Shown one piece after another: positions 36,829 to 47,089 of a stretch of 64,000 nt of DNA. Both the position numbers and the translations under genes were made by a program. Position 1 is the stretch's first letter, and every line of letters begins with the position of its first letter. The notes beneath the pieces are model-generated. The model was not told the origin of the DNA. It worked only from the letters and a program-made list of their open reading frames with translations, and did no database searches. Source of the DNA: Apostichopus japonicus (lineage: Eukaryota > Echinodermata > Holothuroidea > Aspidochirotida > Stichopodidae); contig NC_092572.1 in the NCBI RefSeq assembly GCF_037975245.1, positions 2,891,501 through 2,955,500 of the forward strand. Direction: 5' to 3'.

Positions 36829-37079
36829 TTTTACATTTTGTTTATGTTGATGATCTGTCCGGCTCAAATCTTGCTTTCTCAAGTGTAGTTAGTATTGGCT
36901 GTCACGTACCTTAATATGCAGTTTTTTTAATTTTTTTTTAAATTTAATATCAGTATTAAAATACAGGTGCTATGAACCGAAGTATAAGATTGTAGGACTA
37001 GGAGTAGGATTGTAAAATAGGATTTTGAACTTTGCATGGTGGAAATACCATCCAGTAATTTTTGCGGTGAAACCATATA

Positions 37080-37194
37080 ATGATCTCCCAATGAGTTGGG
37101 GTGGTTCTGAACAAACAATGGTATTGAAGACGATCAGAGCTTACTAATCGAAACGTTGAGTTGCTAAAACCACCCCAACTCATTGAGAGATCAT
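37080..37194. repeat. Hairpin with 27-bp arms
   Basis: ATGATCTCCCAATGAGTTGG (from 37080) is inverted at 37168-37194 with two mismatches over 27 bp and a spacer of about 60 bp. It lies downstream of the transposase pseudogene. Confidence 0.6.
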
Positions 37195-37572
37195 GGTGTT
37201 ACCTCAAACTAATATATTATAAAGATTGTTGTTAATGTTAATTTACTGCCATTCATTGCCTTAAAAGTTAAATGATTTTGTTTCCATGTTTTATTTATTA
37301 CCAGGGGCAGATCAAGGATTTTTTTTTTGGGGGGGGGGTGGTCATGCGTACACTCATAAAGTTTACCATCACAGATAATAACCCCTGCATATTGTCATCT
37401 TTTTTATTTGTCTTTGTCAGAACAGCCCCCCCCCCCCCAGATTACACATGAAGAAATTCAGCCGGCTAGGCCAATATTTATACATGTATTATTTAGTCAA
37501 ATTAAAGGACGTTTTGTTTTCATGTAACTGCAATAATTTTCACATAGATCTGATAAATGGAATGGATTAAAC

Positions 37573-38661
37573 CAGGCGCGGCGGAACGTAAAAATTATTG
37601 GGGGGCTAATGTGTGGAGACTATCTTAGCGGAGCGCCACCATCAGTTGGCGCCGCGGAGCGTACAAGAAAATTTTGGGTTTCTTCAAACCCCCAGATGGC
37701 CGGAAACGGCACTTCCCGAGTGTTTTATGCTGCGAATACCTAGCCCTTAAATATGGGTCTCAAGCCTGCAATTTCTCAGATTGCACGTAAAAGTCTGTAA
37801 AAACATTGTAATTTGCATATTCGATGGTGTTTTAAGAGAGTAGCTATTACTCGTAGTGTACTCGCAAAGACGTTTTTGAGTGTATTAAGGGCAGTGGCGG
37901 AGCTAGAGGTATTGGTCGGGGGGGGGGGGGCAAGAATGGTCTGTAGGGGCGCTTTCGACACTATCTAAGCGGAGCGCCACAGGTTGGCGCGGAGCGTACA
38001 GAAAATTTCTGAGTAAAGATACTCCCTAGATTGCAGGAAATGACCCTTTCCGGGCCTTGCTAATTTGCAGATAAACGGAGAATAAATAGGTGTCGTCGCC
38101 ATTTTGTCGGAAAATTACACCAACAGAATATGACAAATGTCACTAATAGGTAGAGAGCGCAATAAAATAGTCAATAATCGCGAATAAGTAAAAAGTAGTG
38201 AAAAGCTGAAAAGGGCGCCAGCAGTCCATTTGAGTCCGTCGGGGGGGGGGGGCATCCGCCCCCTGACTGTTTATATGAACGCTCCGCCACTAAGTAAGGG
38301 GATGTTGGAGAACTGGCTCATATAAGGCAAGTCATTGGCCTAAGACGAAGTTGTGTTACGCTTACCGGTACTCACACTCACTGCTTCCACTTTTCACGGG
38401 GCGTGAAGACGCGGTTGGGGTGACAATGTGGTCTTTAGCCAGGGGACGGGCCGAGGGTCCCTACTAAAATTATTACACCTATATAGTATACGTGTGCATC
38501 GGACAGATCGACAAGTATGCATTGAAAAATGGGCAGATGCACGTTTCGGAGCCTTGGTAAATATTGGGGGGGGGGGGGCTTATCATGCATTTGCCCCCTC
38601 AACTTTTTCATTGGGGGGGCTGAGCCCCCGCATGCCCCCCCCCCCGGTTCCGCCGCCACTG
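37573..38661. mobile_element. hAT-like transposon (F), perfect 8-bp TSD
   Basis: Left end CAGGCGCGGCGGAACG, right end GGTTCCGCCGCCACTG, flanked by identical GATTAAAC (37565-37572, 38662-38669). It carries at 37619-37675 the module shared with elements A and E. Element E sits inside it; without E it would be about 680 bp. No coding. Confidence 0.8.
37892..38292. mobile_element. hAT-like MITE (E) nested in F
   Basis: CAGTGGCGGAGC at the left and GCTCCGCCACTA at the right. The flanking octamers ATTAAGGG and AGTAAGGG agree at 7 of 8. It contains the shared AAGCGGAGCGCCAC ... GCGTACAGAAAA module. A truncated relative lies at 44140. 401 bp, no coding. Confidence 0.75.
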
Positions 38662-38700
38662 GATTAAACACAGAAATCAGATTGTTTACCACTTTCTTTT

Positions 38701-38943
38701 CTATGTTGACAGAGATCTGATAAATGGAAGAGACTTAACATAAAATTTGTTCAATTTACTTAACAAACTATTCCAATATTCTTCATCAAACAGTATCCTT
38801 ATTACTGCCATCTCATGTGAATCACTTAAATATACAACAAAGTCACACCATGATAACCCTGAGATTGCTAATTGTCCTTGGACCTGGTCGTAATACCCAT
38901 GAGGATGATTTTTCATGAGGGAATACATGTTGTTGCCATACAC
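38701..38943 (-). pseudogene. YqaJ-type nuclease C-terminus
   Basis: The minus-strand frame contains YDQVQGQLAISGLSWCDFVVY, then VIRILFDEEYWNSLLSKLNKFY, the characteristic end of YqaJ/lambda-exonuclease-like nucleases: the QVQGQL strand, the WCDFVVY strand, and a final FD...W...L..FY helix. Only about 80 codons remain and the catalytic Asp/Glu/Lys part upstream is missing, so this is a remnant. It converges with the DDE transposase, as expected for the second gene of an ISL2EU element. Confidence 0.65.
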
Positions 38944-39002
38944 CGCACTTGGTTTGTTTACATTGTATACTCGTGTGACGCCGGTCGCCGATTGTGTCTA
39001 TT

Positions 39003-39366
39003 GGACGACGAAATGCTATTGGACCGCACCATTACACTACAGGTCAGTGCTATTTATAAGTCGAGAATGGTGCACACCACTGATCTGTATACTAACTGGA
39101 TTGGCGGCTCGCCGCTTCTGAGCGCTAGTTGGTCTATTCGAGGGTGACGGTGTCACAGTATGTTAGCACCAATCAAAATAGATCTTAAAGAAGGTTTAGG
39201 GTTTCAGCCAATCGCTGCCAAGCACCCCTAATCAAGATGTCTGCGCCCATAGATGTAAACAAAGTGCAAAGCGTATACGAGAAGAATGGCGACTTCCAGC
39301 CCGACTTCAAGCGTGTATAGTCAAGTTGAAGGAGCATCGAAATAGAGAAATGGCGAGCGGTCCATT
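39003..39366. other. Unassigned DNA between elements
   Basis: Contains a CCAAT box-like stretch (39208) and a short frame starting MSAPIDVNKVQ at 39239 that ends after 27 codons. Nothing supports a gene. Confidence 0.35.
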
Positions 39367-39372
39367 CGGGCG

Positions 39373-40349
39373 TATGGAAAGCCATTTTAACATTTAATCG
39401 GGAATTTCAGATATCTTAAATTGTTTCTTATTTTAGATATCTAAAATTCTATTTCAGATATCTAAAATTAAATTCGAGATATCTGAAATTTAATTCGAGA
39501 TATCTGAAATTTTATTTCAGATATCTGAAATTGAATTCGAGATACTTAAAATAGATTTCGAGATATCTGAAATTCTAATTCAGATATCTGAAATTGAATT
39601 CGAGATATCTGAAATTGAATTCGAGATATCCGAAATTGAATTCGAGATATCTGAAATTCTATTTCAGATATCTGAAATTGAATTCGAGATATCTGAAATT
39701 GAATTCGAGATATCTGAAATTGAATTCAAGATATCTTCAAATCTAATTCGAGATATCTGAAATTGAATTCGAGATATCTGCAATTGAATTCCAGATATCT
39801 GTAATGCATATGCAGAAATTCCCGATTAAATGTTAAAATGGCACGTATGGAAAGCCATTTTAACATTTAATCGGGTATTTTCAGATATCTGTAATTGAAT
39901 TCGAGATATCTGAAATTCTATTTCAGATATCTGAAATTGAATTCGAGATATCTGAAACTGAATTCGAGATATCCGAAATTGAATTCGAGATATCCGAAAT
40001 TGAATTCGAGATATCTGAAATTCTATTTCAGATATCTAAAATTGAATTCGAGATATCTGAAATTGAATTCGAGATATCTAAAATTCTATTTCAGATATCT
40101 GAAATTGAATTCGAGATATCTGGAATTGAATTCGAGATATCTGAAAATGAATTCGAGATATCTCGAATTCAATTTCAGATATCTGAAATTCCCTTGTATT
40201 TCGAGATATCTGAAATTGATTTTAAGATATCTGCAATTATTTGTAGATATCTTAAATAAATTGGAGATATCTGTAATTTAATTTGAGATATCTGAAATTA
40301 TTTCGAGATATCTGAAATTCCTTATTAAATGTTAAAACGGCTTTCCATA
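39373..40349. mobile_element. Foldback element made of GAGATATCT satellite
   Basis: The terminal sequence TATGGAAAGCCATTTTAACA (39373) is inverted at the right end (40349), with CGGGCG flanking both sides (39367-39372, 40350-40355). The same pair of ends meets head to head in the middle (about 39817-39876), so the structure is two units side by side. The interior of each is a tandem array of roughly 18-21-bp units, GAATTCGAGATATCTGAAAT, where GAATTC, AGATATCT and TTTCAGATATCTGAAA are self-complementary. Some 45 copies are present. The Asn-Ser-Arg-Tyr-Leu-Lys reading frame is a repeat artefact. Confidence 0.8.
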
Positions 40350-40460
40350 CGGGCGCTTTAGAAGTGATGGAGAAGTCCGAATTTCGATATAGCCTACCTA
40401 TAATTAGTAGTAGGCATAGTATTAACTACTGTAGTTCTACTAGTAGTAGCATGGTGGGCT

Positions 40461-41038
40461 CGTAATTGACGCACTTAAGGATTTTATCAACGATGTCTAT
40501 CAAGGAAAAAACCAAATCACTCAACTGTATGTGTTTTTCATATGTGTAGTTCCTCAGAAATGTTATGATCTCAAAATATTTAAGGTTCTGTGCTTATGCA
40601 CCGTACAATTGAGCAGAATTTGACCACAAAATGTCTGCCGTGTCAAGTTCTTTCATACCCCTAAATTGACACATCCTTCGATAATTAGCTAACTGTACTG
40701 TATGCCTTAGTGTGCATCCATTGACTTAAGATGCTGATTGTTATGCTCTGAGCCTCTAAGCTCAGACAGGTCAGGTCCCATAGAGAGGTTTTATCATACT
40801 GAGTTATTGTTGGTTACTTTTAGGGTGTAAGGTTTCCGAATGCAAAAAAAAATGTGCAAAACTGGGGGGAAGGTGTTAAAAGCTTAAAAAATACCACAAT
40901 TTGGTCAGCAAATAGCAGAAACGGATTCAAACTCATGAAATGTGTAATTCTACTTGACTGTAAAAAGTTTAGGTGGCCTGCTGTAACGTTGCTAGTAATA
41001 ATTGAAGATGCGTCAATTACGGGGGTGCGTCAATTATG
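40461..41038. repeat. Possible MITE with ATAATTGACGCAC ends
   Basis: CGTAATTGACGCAC at 40461-40474 is inverted at 41025-41038 (13 of 14), with another partial copy (GATGCGTCAATTACG) just inside. No target duplication seen; a weak call. Confidence 0.4.
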
Positions 41039-43218
41039 AAGCTTTTACTATACTACAACTACTAGGCGTAACTGTATTTTAGGAATGTAACTGTGTTAGC
41101 CTTACTTAGGCCTGCAAACTGTACTGTCAGTGTCATGCACGGCAATTCACTCTGGTATTTTAATAATTACTATAGTACCCTAGGGCCTATAGGATCAATA
41201 CTTAGCTTTGTACTGGTGGATCCAAGGGGGAGGTGTGTTGTGCTTACCCAAAGGCGATTCACAATATGTCTAATGCCCCATTGTTTGTCCTATATGTGCA
41301 CTGTATAACAATGTGCAGCGTGTTGTCTGCAATTTTGAAATATATAATATTATTACCAAGTACTCACTCCACATTTTCTTCAGCACTAGGCTATACTGTA
41401 CGTATTTCATGGACTTTTGTGGATGAAATTGGCAGCCCTCAGTTTGTAATGACTTTGTAAACTGCAGTGATTGAGATCCTTGTTTGGACAGGGTATAAAA
41501 TTATGTCTTTTTCTTTCACCTTGACACATGATGTGGTCGAGTACTTATTTATGAATCAAGTAGAGCCTTGTTTACAGGAAACCTGCAGCATATCATACAA
41601 CATGCCAGTTTCAGGGTTTGCAAATCACTCAATCTTTTGGTACATATGACCAGTTTACAGTGGTAACTTATCAGTAGTATTAAAAAAGCTATACATATTT
41701 AGGGTTAAAATTTCACAACTTGAGTGTGGTTTTAATGGATTAGCTGTATTACATTTATCTATGGTTGTTTAAGTGCTAGCTCTGGAAACTCTTTTTGTGA
41801 TGGATTTTTGTGAAAGTTGGATGCAATTTCCTCTGCAAGGTCACAATTGCAACCACAAGCATTTCTCTGGCAACTAGAAATGTTCATCCTCTCCGTTTAG
41901 TCACTGGGCCGGTGTTCGTTCAATCATCTGTTGGCAAAATGTTCAGACATTGTATGAGAAGAAATTCAATAATTTTACCCTATGGCAGTGAGCAAAACTT
42001 TTGCCAAAAGTGTGCAAAACTGGCAAATACTTCACACAAAATACCTGACACTCATATTTTCATGCATATTGTGTTGAAACTTTTTATCTTTTCATTCTAT
42101 TTATGTCAAGAGACATGCTGAAGGGCATAAGAAGCCTCATAAAGAAAGTTTCATGAGTGCAGTAGTAGCAGAAAGACATGACAGTAATCACATGGAGACT
42201 GATTTGGCTGGACATTCCAACTGAAAATAATAATTTAGTTTTATCAATTTATATGTCTTTCACCAGCCATGATTGCTAATAATGAAGGCATACTGTGCAT
42301 ACCTGAGAAGGCAATGGGTTGGGAGGAGGCATATTTCTTGGTCTTGCAGGTTTATGTGTATGTACTTGTTTAAAGCTGCAGTATGGTATAATGCAGTTGA
42401 ACCTCATATTGTGATAAGTTAAATACTGTCCTTGGATACAGTTATTATTTTACCATTGCAGACATTCTTAGATGTTTACTCCTTTAGGTACTGTAAAACT
42501 TCATAGGATCAAGCAAATGATCCCAATAACTATAAAAAGCAACTCAATGTTATTATTGATCACAATTCAAGTCAATTGAGAAAGCACTGTATGCAAGCAG
42601 AATAACAATTGGAATGGTTGTTCAATGATGATAAAAAAAAGGGGTGTGGCAGAAAAGGTTTGTAGGTATACAGTATTTGCTCATGTTACTATCATAATTA
42701 TCATATTTCTGCCACCTAATCATACAGTTAATCAAGAAGAATTTTATATTAGTGACTAATAATTAGTAAACAATGTTAAAATAAATAACAAATCTTACCA
42801 TTAAAACGCTATAGAAATATGCCCTTTGCAAATCACAGGTGACATATGTTCTGTTCATTTATTGACAGATCTATTTAGTCTAAAAAGATTCTTTTCACTG
42901 TGGAAAGGTATTTGTTGTGGCATGAAATAGTTATCCTTCAGCAGGGTTCATATAATGTTATTTTCTGAACATTTCAGCAAATGAACCCACCCATTGTATG
43001 TTAAACATTCTGTGGTTTCAGTCAGTCTTGACAGTCAATTAACATTTCCTTGCTGTCAAGGAAGTATGCAATTACCTCTTTGTTTAATTAACAAGAAATA
43101 TGATGTTGCATTGTGCCTGCAGGGATCAAACACAACAGCAAACTTAAATTTATGTGCATTTTGTGTATGGCATTTTGTAGTTTTGGTTTCTTGCTGAAAG
43201 CTTTGTAGTCAGGTCTGC
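41039..43218. other. No gene recognised
   Basis: Several short open frames (for example around 41810-42121) lack similarity to families I know and have no good splice context. Confidence 0.4.
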
Positions 43219-43379
43219 GTGTGTGTGTGCGTGTATGTATGTATGTATGTGCGCATGTATGTGTGTGTATGTATGTATGTGTGTATGTATATGTGTATGT
43301 ATGTATGTATGTATGTATGTATGTATGTATGTATGTATGTATGTATGTATGTATGTATGTATGTATGTATGTATGTATT
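43219..43379. repeat. (GTAT)n microsatellite
   Basis: Tetranucleotide tract with GTGT and GCGC variants at the left edge. It abuts the 3' side of a minus-strand SINE, so it may be that element's tail. Confidence 0.92.
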
Positions 43380-43383
43380 TTAG

Positions 43384-43611
43384 ATCCTCCTGCAAGCAGG
43401 AACTCGCGAAGAAGCCTCATTGGCTTATCAAAGCCGCAAGCTGACAGTCTGCAGTCTCCTAGATTCATATTTAACGTCCATGTTTATAAATTTTCAATTT
43501 TCAACAACTCTGTAACTGGACGACAGGGGCCTATACATTAAGTTTGGAGTGACTCGAACTGGGGACCTTATGATTGGAAGGCACCGGCGATAACCACTGA
43601 GCTAACACTCC
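43384..43611 (-). mobile_element. tRNA-derived SINE, minus strand
   Basis: On the minus strand the head has an A box TAGCTCAGTGG (complement of 43594-43604) and a B-box core GTTCGAGTC (complement of 43551-43559) at tRNA-like spacing. A body of about 160 bp follows and then an (ATAC)n tail (43379 down to 43219). This is head-body-tail architecture of a SINE. No proper acceptor stem, so not a tRNA gene. Confidence 0.6.
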
Positions 43612-43639
43612 TATGATATCAATCCATCCAAGTGTTTCT

Positions 43640-44053
43640 CCTTCAGGAATAGTGCCGAAAAGCAACAGGATATAATATTTCTTTCGTTATGTTTTCAAAA
43701 AGGATATAGTTCGGGGCTTGAGTGTTGAAGCGCATGAAGTATGAAAATACACTTAGTGCAAAAACTGAGACATCTCTCACACCCTTTCATGACCTTCCAG
43801 AGCAGCGCACAAAATTTGTTCACTGGTGTGTAAAGACTACAGAAGGTTGTTTACACTTGAAATGACGAAACCTTTGAACACTCTTATAGCTAAAAATCGC
43901 CATGGTCGTATGAAAAATTGATGGTGTCATGAATGCTCAACGTGTCAAAATGAGGGGTATAGGTTTTAGCTTGTGAGAACTTCTAAAAGGAAGTATAGAG
44001 ACTACATTACAGTGACGATGATATAATCAATGGGCAATGATATCGAGTATGCT
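43640..44053. repeat. Dispersed repeat, copy 2
   Basis: Aligns with 19965-20372 in the same orientation, with substantial divergence. No TIR of the 17836-20425 type was found beside it, so it is a fragment. Confidence 0.65.
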
Positions 44054-44139
44054 ACCACCAATATCACAAGAAACTATTATAAATCTCTATCAATCTGTTT
44101 AATTGATTTTCAAACAGAGGGATAGAAAATACACTGTTG

Positions 44140-44207
44140 CAGTGGCGGAGCTAGGGGTATTGGTCAGAGGGGGCGAGAATGATCTGTATGGGCGCTTTCG
44201 ACTTTAT
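44140..44207. mobile_element. Truncated hAT-like MITE end (E type)
   Basis: CAGTGGCGGAGCTAGGGGTA to GGGCGCTTTCGAC matches the left end of element E (37892-37960). The right end is absent. Confidence 0.65.
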
Positions 44208-45679
44208 CAGAGCCGTATATTTGCAAAGGGATTGATCAATAAGGAAGCCAAAATATCATCTTAGGAACCCTCTCCATGTGAGTGATCATCGTTGATGAAC
44301 ACCGGCTTATACCAAGGCTTCTCTCTTTAAGGAATGTTCAGAGAGGTATACGGGATGGCGTAAAATTGTCGCACGTATTCATGCTCACTTGACCGCCATT
44401 TACTGTTCCCATCCGACGGATGTTAGCATCTCACCACCTTCTCGAATACTGAGGTGAAGGCACCCCCATTCTTGACCACTGGCAGTGCAGCTATGGTGAA
44501 CGAAGTTGTTTTGAAAGTTTCCAAGTTGTTGGAAGACTCGAGAAACCAGTCACAATTTGCAAACCAAAAGTACCAAATCCATGGATTTGGTACAAAACAC
44601 AAAAGTCCGCTCAAAAACAGCGGCAAAGCATCAAAATATGTCAAGCGAATATGGTTAAAGGTGATGACTTCAACCTGGAACCTGATTATTTTTAAGACTT
44701 ACATTCTAACAGCTACACCACGCCCTGTTCTTTTATGCTATTGTATCTTACCGACCCGTTCATTGATTCAACCTCATTGACCTGGACTTTGCTTTACTTT
44801 TAGTTTATCCTTTGTAATATCGTCCAAAGAGGTAAAACGATACTTAGTCTATTCATCGTCAGTCATTCGAGGGTAGCTTGCTATGGAGAATTTTATGGTT
44901 TCAGAGCATATCCTCAATGCTCTCCAGTTCCTCGATCGTAGAATATCCTACCATGGAAGTACTAGTCTAATAGGGTAATACTGCATGACCACACACAGCT
45001 GGACTCATTTAACTAGAAGGGGGTCAAATCGCTGCATAAACAGCTCTAATCATACGACACCTATATTCCTCTTCTTGTTTACATTGTGAACGAGCCTCCT
45101 ATTTTTCGACAACCAACAGTTGTTCTGTATAAGATTAACCAACATGCAGTTACCCAGTGCCTAAACGAAAATGTAATGAAACTATAAAAGAATTCAGAAA
45201 AGGGATGGGAAAAGACACCAAGTGATACTGTCGGTCGGATGCAAGGCGTACGTTCACTATGTTTTTCAAGAGGATATAGACCGATTTTCGAGACCGACAA
45301 CTGAGCTGTTTTTGTAACAACTGCAGCGGCTGGCATGGCAACGTTTCGAAATATAAACCAACCAAACCAGCACTTTGCTTCTATTTCTTACTGTAGGTCA
45401 TACACTGCTATTGGCTGGGAGAACAGGTGGCAGGCAACACCCCCACTCCCCACCCGTCCCTCCCGCAAACACACCCGGAACGTGCGTCGTTTTCGGATAT
45501 TTTGGACTCGAGTTTATAGCACAAAATATATCTAGAGAGAAAGGAATTCAATTTATTTTAAACCTTGGTGCAGATACAGGAACGACGTCATCGGAAGCTG
45601 TGTCATTTTTGAGATATTTCTTGTCCTCGCGTAACGCACAAAAACGACTGTCAGAATGAGTATAGTTTCTGAAATGGAG
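44208..45679. other. No gene recognised (LTR element upstream flank)
   Basis: Short open frames near 44454 and 45375 lack recognisable domains. The last four bases (GGAG, 45676-45679) are the target duplication of the LTR retrotransposon. Confidence 0.4.
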
Positions 45680-46410
45680 TGTTATGAAATAGTAATGCTG
45701 CCTCTTTGATGTTACCGAAACACTCCATCGAGACACCTTACAGGCCTCTTATGTATTTATCTAGGTCATGGATTCAGTTTTCCCACGAGAAGTTTTTAAC
45801 TATCTTATTGAATCTTGGTACAGGGCCTTTTCCCAAAATAGATTCCATTATGTCTGTGGAACATTCGAGAAGGTTCTCTCACGTGGTATGGAAGTTTCCA
45901 TAGAAAGGGGATGGACTTCCAAACTCCCAACCAATCAGGGCAGATCAGTGCCAGTGCACTTATTTTTATATCGTTAGGTTAATACAGGATGGTCAGGTCA
46001 TTGGCTGCCTACTGATTGTGCGCAGAGGGATTTTGTAGAAGTAAAGGTATAAAAGAAAAAGGAGGTCAGAAATTTATCACTCTGTCAGCAAATTTATCAC
46101 TTGGTCAGCAAATTTATCACTCCGCCGAAAGTTGATCACTCCTAATTGTTTAATTGACGGAGTCAAGTCAAGTCAAATCATTGTAATTTAGTTTTATTTG
46201 TAAAGAGAATCGACGGAGAAGAAATTATACCGAATCATTAATCAAATCCTATCTCGTCAAATTGTTTTTTGTGTGAAGTCATTGTTTTCTTCCGTTCGAG
46301 ACATCTCCTGAAGAAGCGTAAATACGGCATCAAGATATCCCAGTACCTTTCTATCGCGAGTCCCGATATAGTTTTACTATCGGAGGAGCCGGGCTCGACA
46401 CAATATTACA
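45680..46410 (+). repeat. 5' LTR
   Basis: 731 bp, TG...CA termini, with only one base different from the 3' LTR. It contains a TATA box (46048) and three tandem copies of AATTTATCACTYNGTCAGC-like units (about 46070-46140) immediately downstream, which may be regulatory. Confidence 0.95.
46048..46054 (+). promoter_or_regulatory. TATA box in 5' LTR
   Basis: TATAAAA within AAAGGTATAAAAGAAAAAGG, near mid-LTR, where the U3 promoter is expected. Repeated at 54595 in the 3' LTR. Confidence 0.6.
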
Positions 46411-46428
46411 TGGTGGAGATCGGTTGCT
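46411..46428 (+). other. Candidate primer binding site
   Basis: TGGTGGAGATCGG starts directly after the LTR; TGG pairs with the CCA end of a tRNA. I could not assign the tRNA. Confidence 0.5.
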
Positions 46429-47089
46429 TTCTTCAGGAACAAAACGGAACTTTTCACAACTTTCGTTCGTTACGATCAATAACGAACAGAGATTTTTTTT
46501 TTTTGGCCCGAAGACCTAACGAGGAACACAACGTATGTTCACGACCTTGCCTAACATACACACCCTACGAGGGAAGTCAGCCTATACTAGCCTAAATCTG
46601 TACACCGGATGCAGGAACCACACTAACGTTGATCGTACACTAACGTTAATCAACCGAGCATGCAGTTCGCGTTTGAACATTCGCGCAACTAGTACTTAGA
46701 ATACTACAGCTCTAAACATCAGAACTGAACATTTTCGCGATCTAAGCCTAGACTCTACCCGATGTTAACGGCAAACGAATCTGAAGTTCTTACGAGATGT
46801 AGGCCCACCTGCTACTGCTACTACCTGCCGCAACTACTACTGCTGACCGAGGGACTTCAATCATCGTTTGCAGTTCCACTACCAGTTCTTAGTTAAACTT
46901 AAGGGTGAGTGAAATCATGCCAATTTGTATCCCAACCCCTATTTGAGATCAGAGTGTACCGATAAGTTATTTTAATCGTGTCCATGTATTGCATATTTGT
47001 TATTTGTATTTAATAACGGTCGATAGTGTGTTCAATTAAGTATAGGCTCATGTTGTATACTCGTAACTAGCCTAATTGTATGCGGCATA

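Larger units (their letters stand above)
35795..39002. mobile_element. ISL2EU-like transposon, decayed
   Basis: A 19-bp inverted repeat (AATAGACACAATCGGCGAC at 35795-35813, complement at 38984-39002) encloses a THAP-class DDE transposase on the plus strand (35960-36828) and, convergent to it, a YqaJ nuclease C-terminus on the minus strand (38701-38943). Elements of the ISL2EU/IS4EU group are known to carry just this pair of proteins, so the combination is diagnostic. True ends probably lie outside the 19-bp repeats and were not found. A hAT-like element (37573-38661) that itself contains another (37892-38292) was inserted later between the two genes. Confidence 0.6.

Noticed and set aside
39239-39322. 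Short frame starting MSAPIDVNKVQ after a CCAAT-like stretch
   Set aside because: Only 27 codons to a stop, no splice donor in frame; could be a 5' leader but nothing supports it.
39895-40281. 128-codon frame of NSRYLKL repeats
   Set aside because: Translation of the GAGATATCT satellite.
43088-43541. HTYIHTYIHT and MYVCMYVC frames
   Set aside because: Translation of the (GTAT)n tract.
44454-44780. 108-codon plus-strand frame
   Set aside because: No domain similarity, no splice context, composition like flanking DNA.
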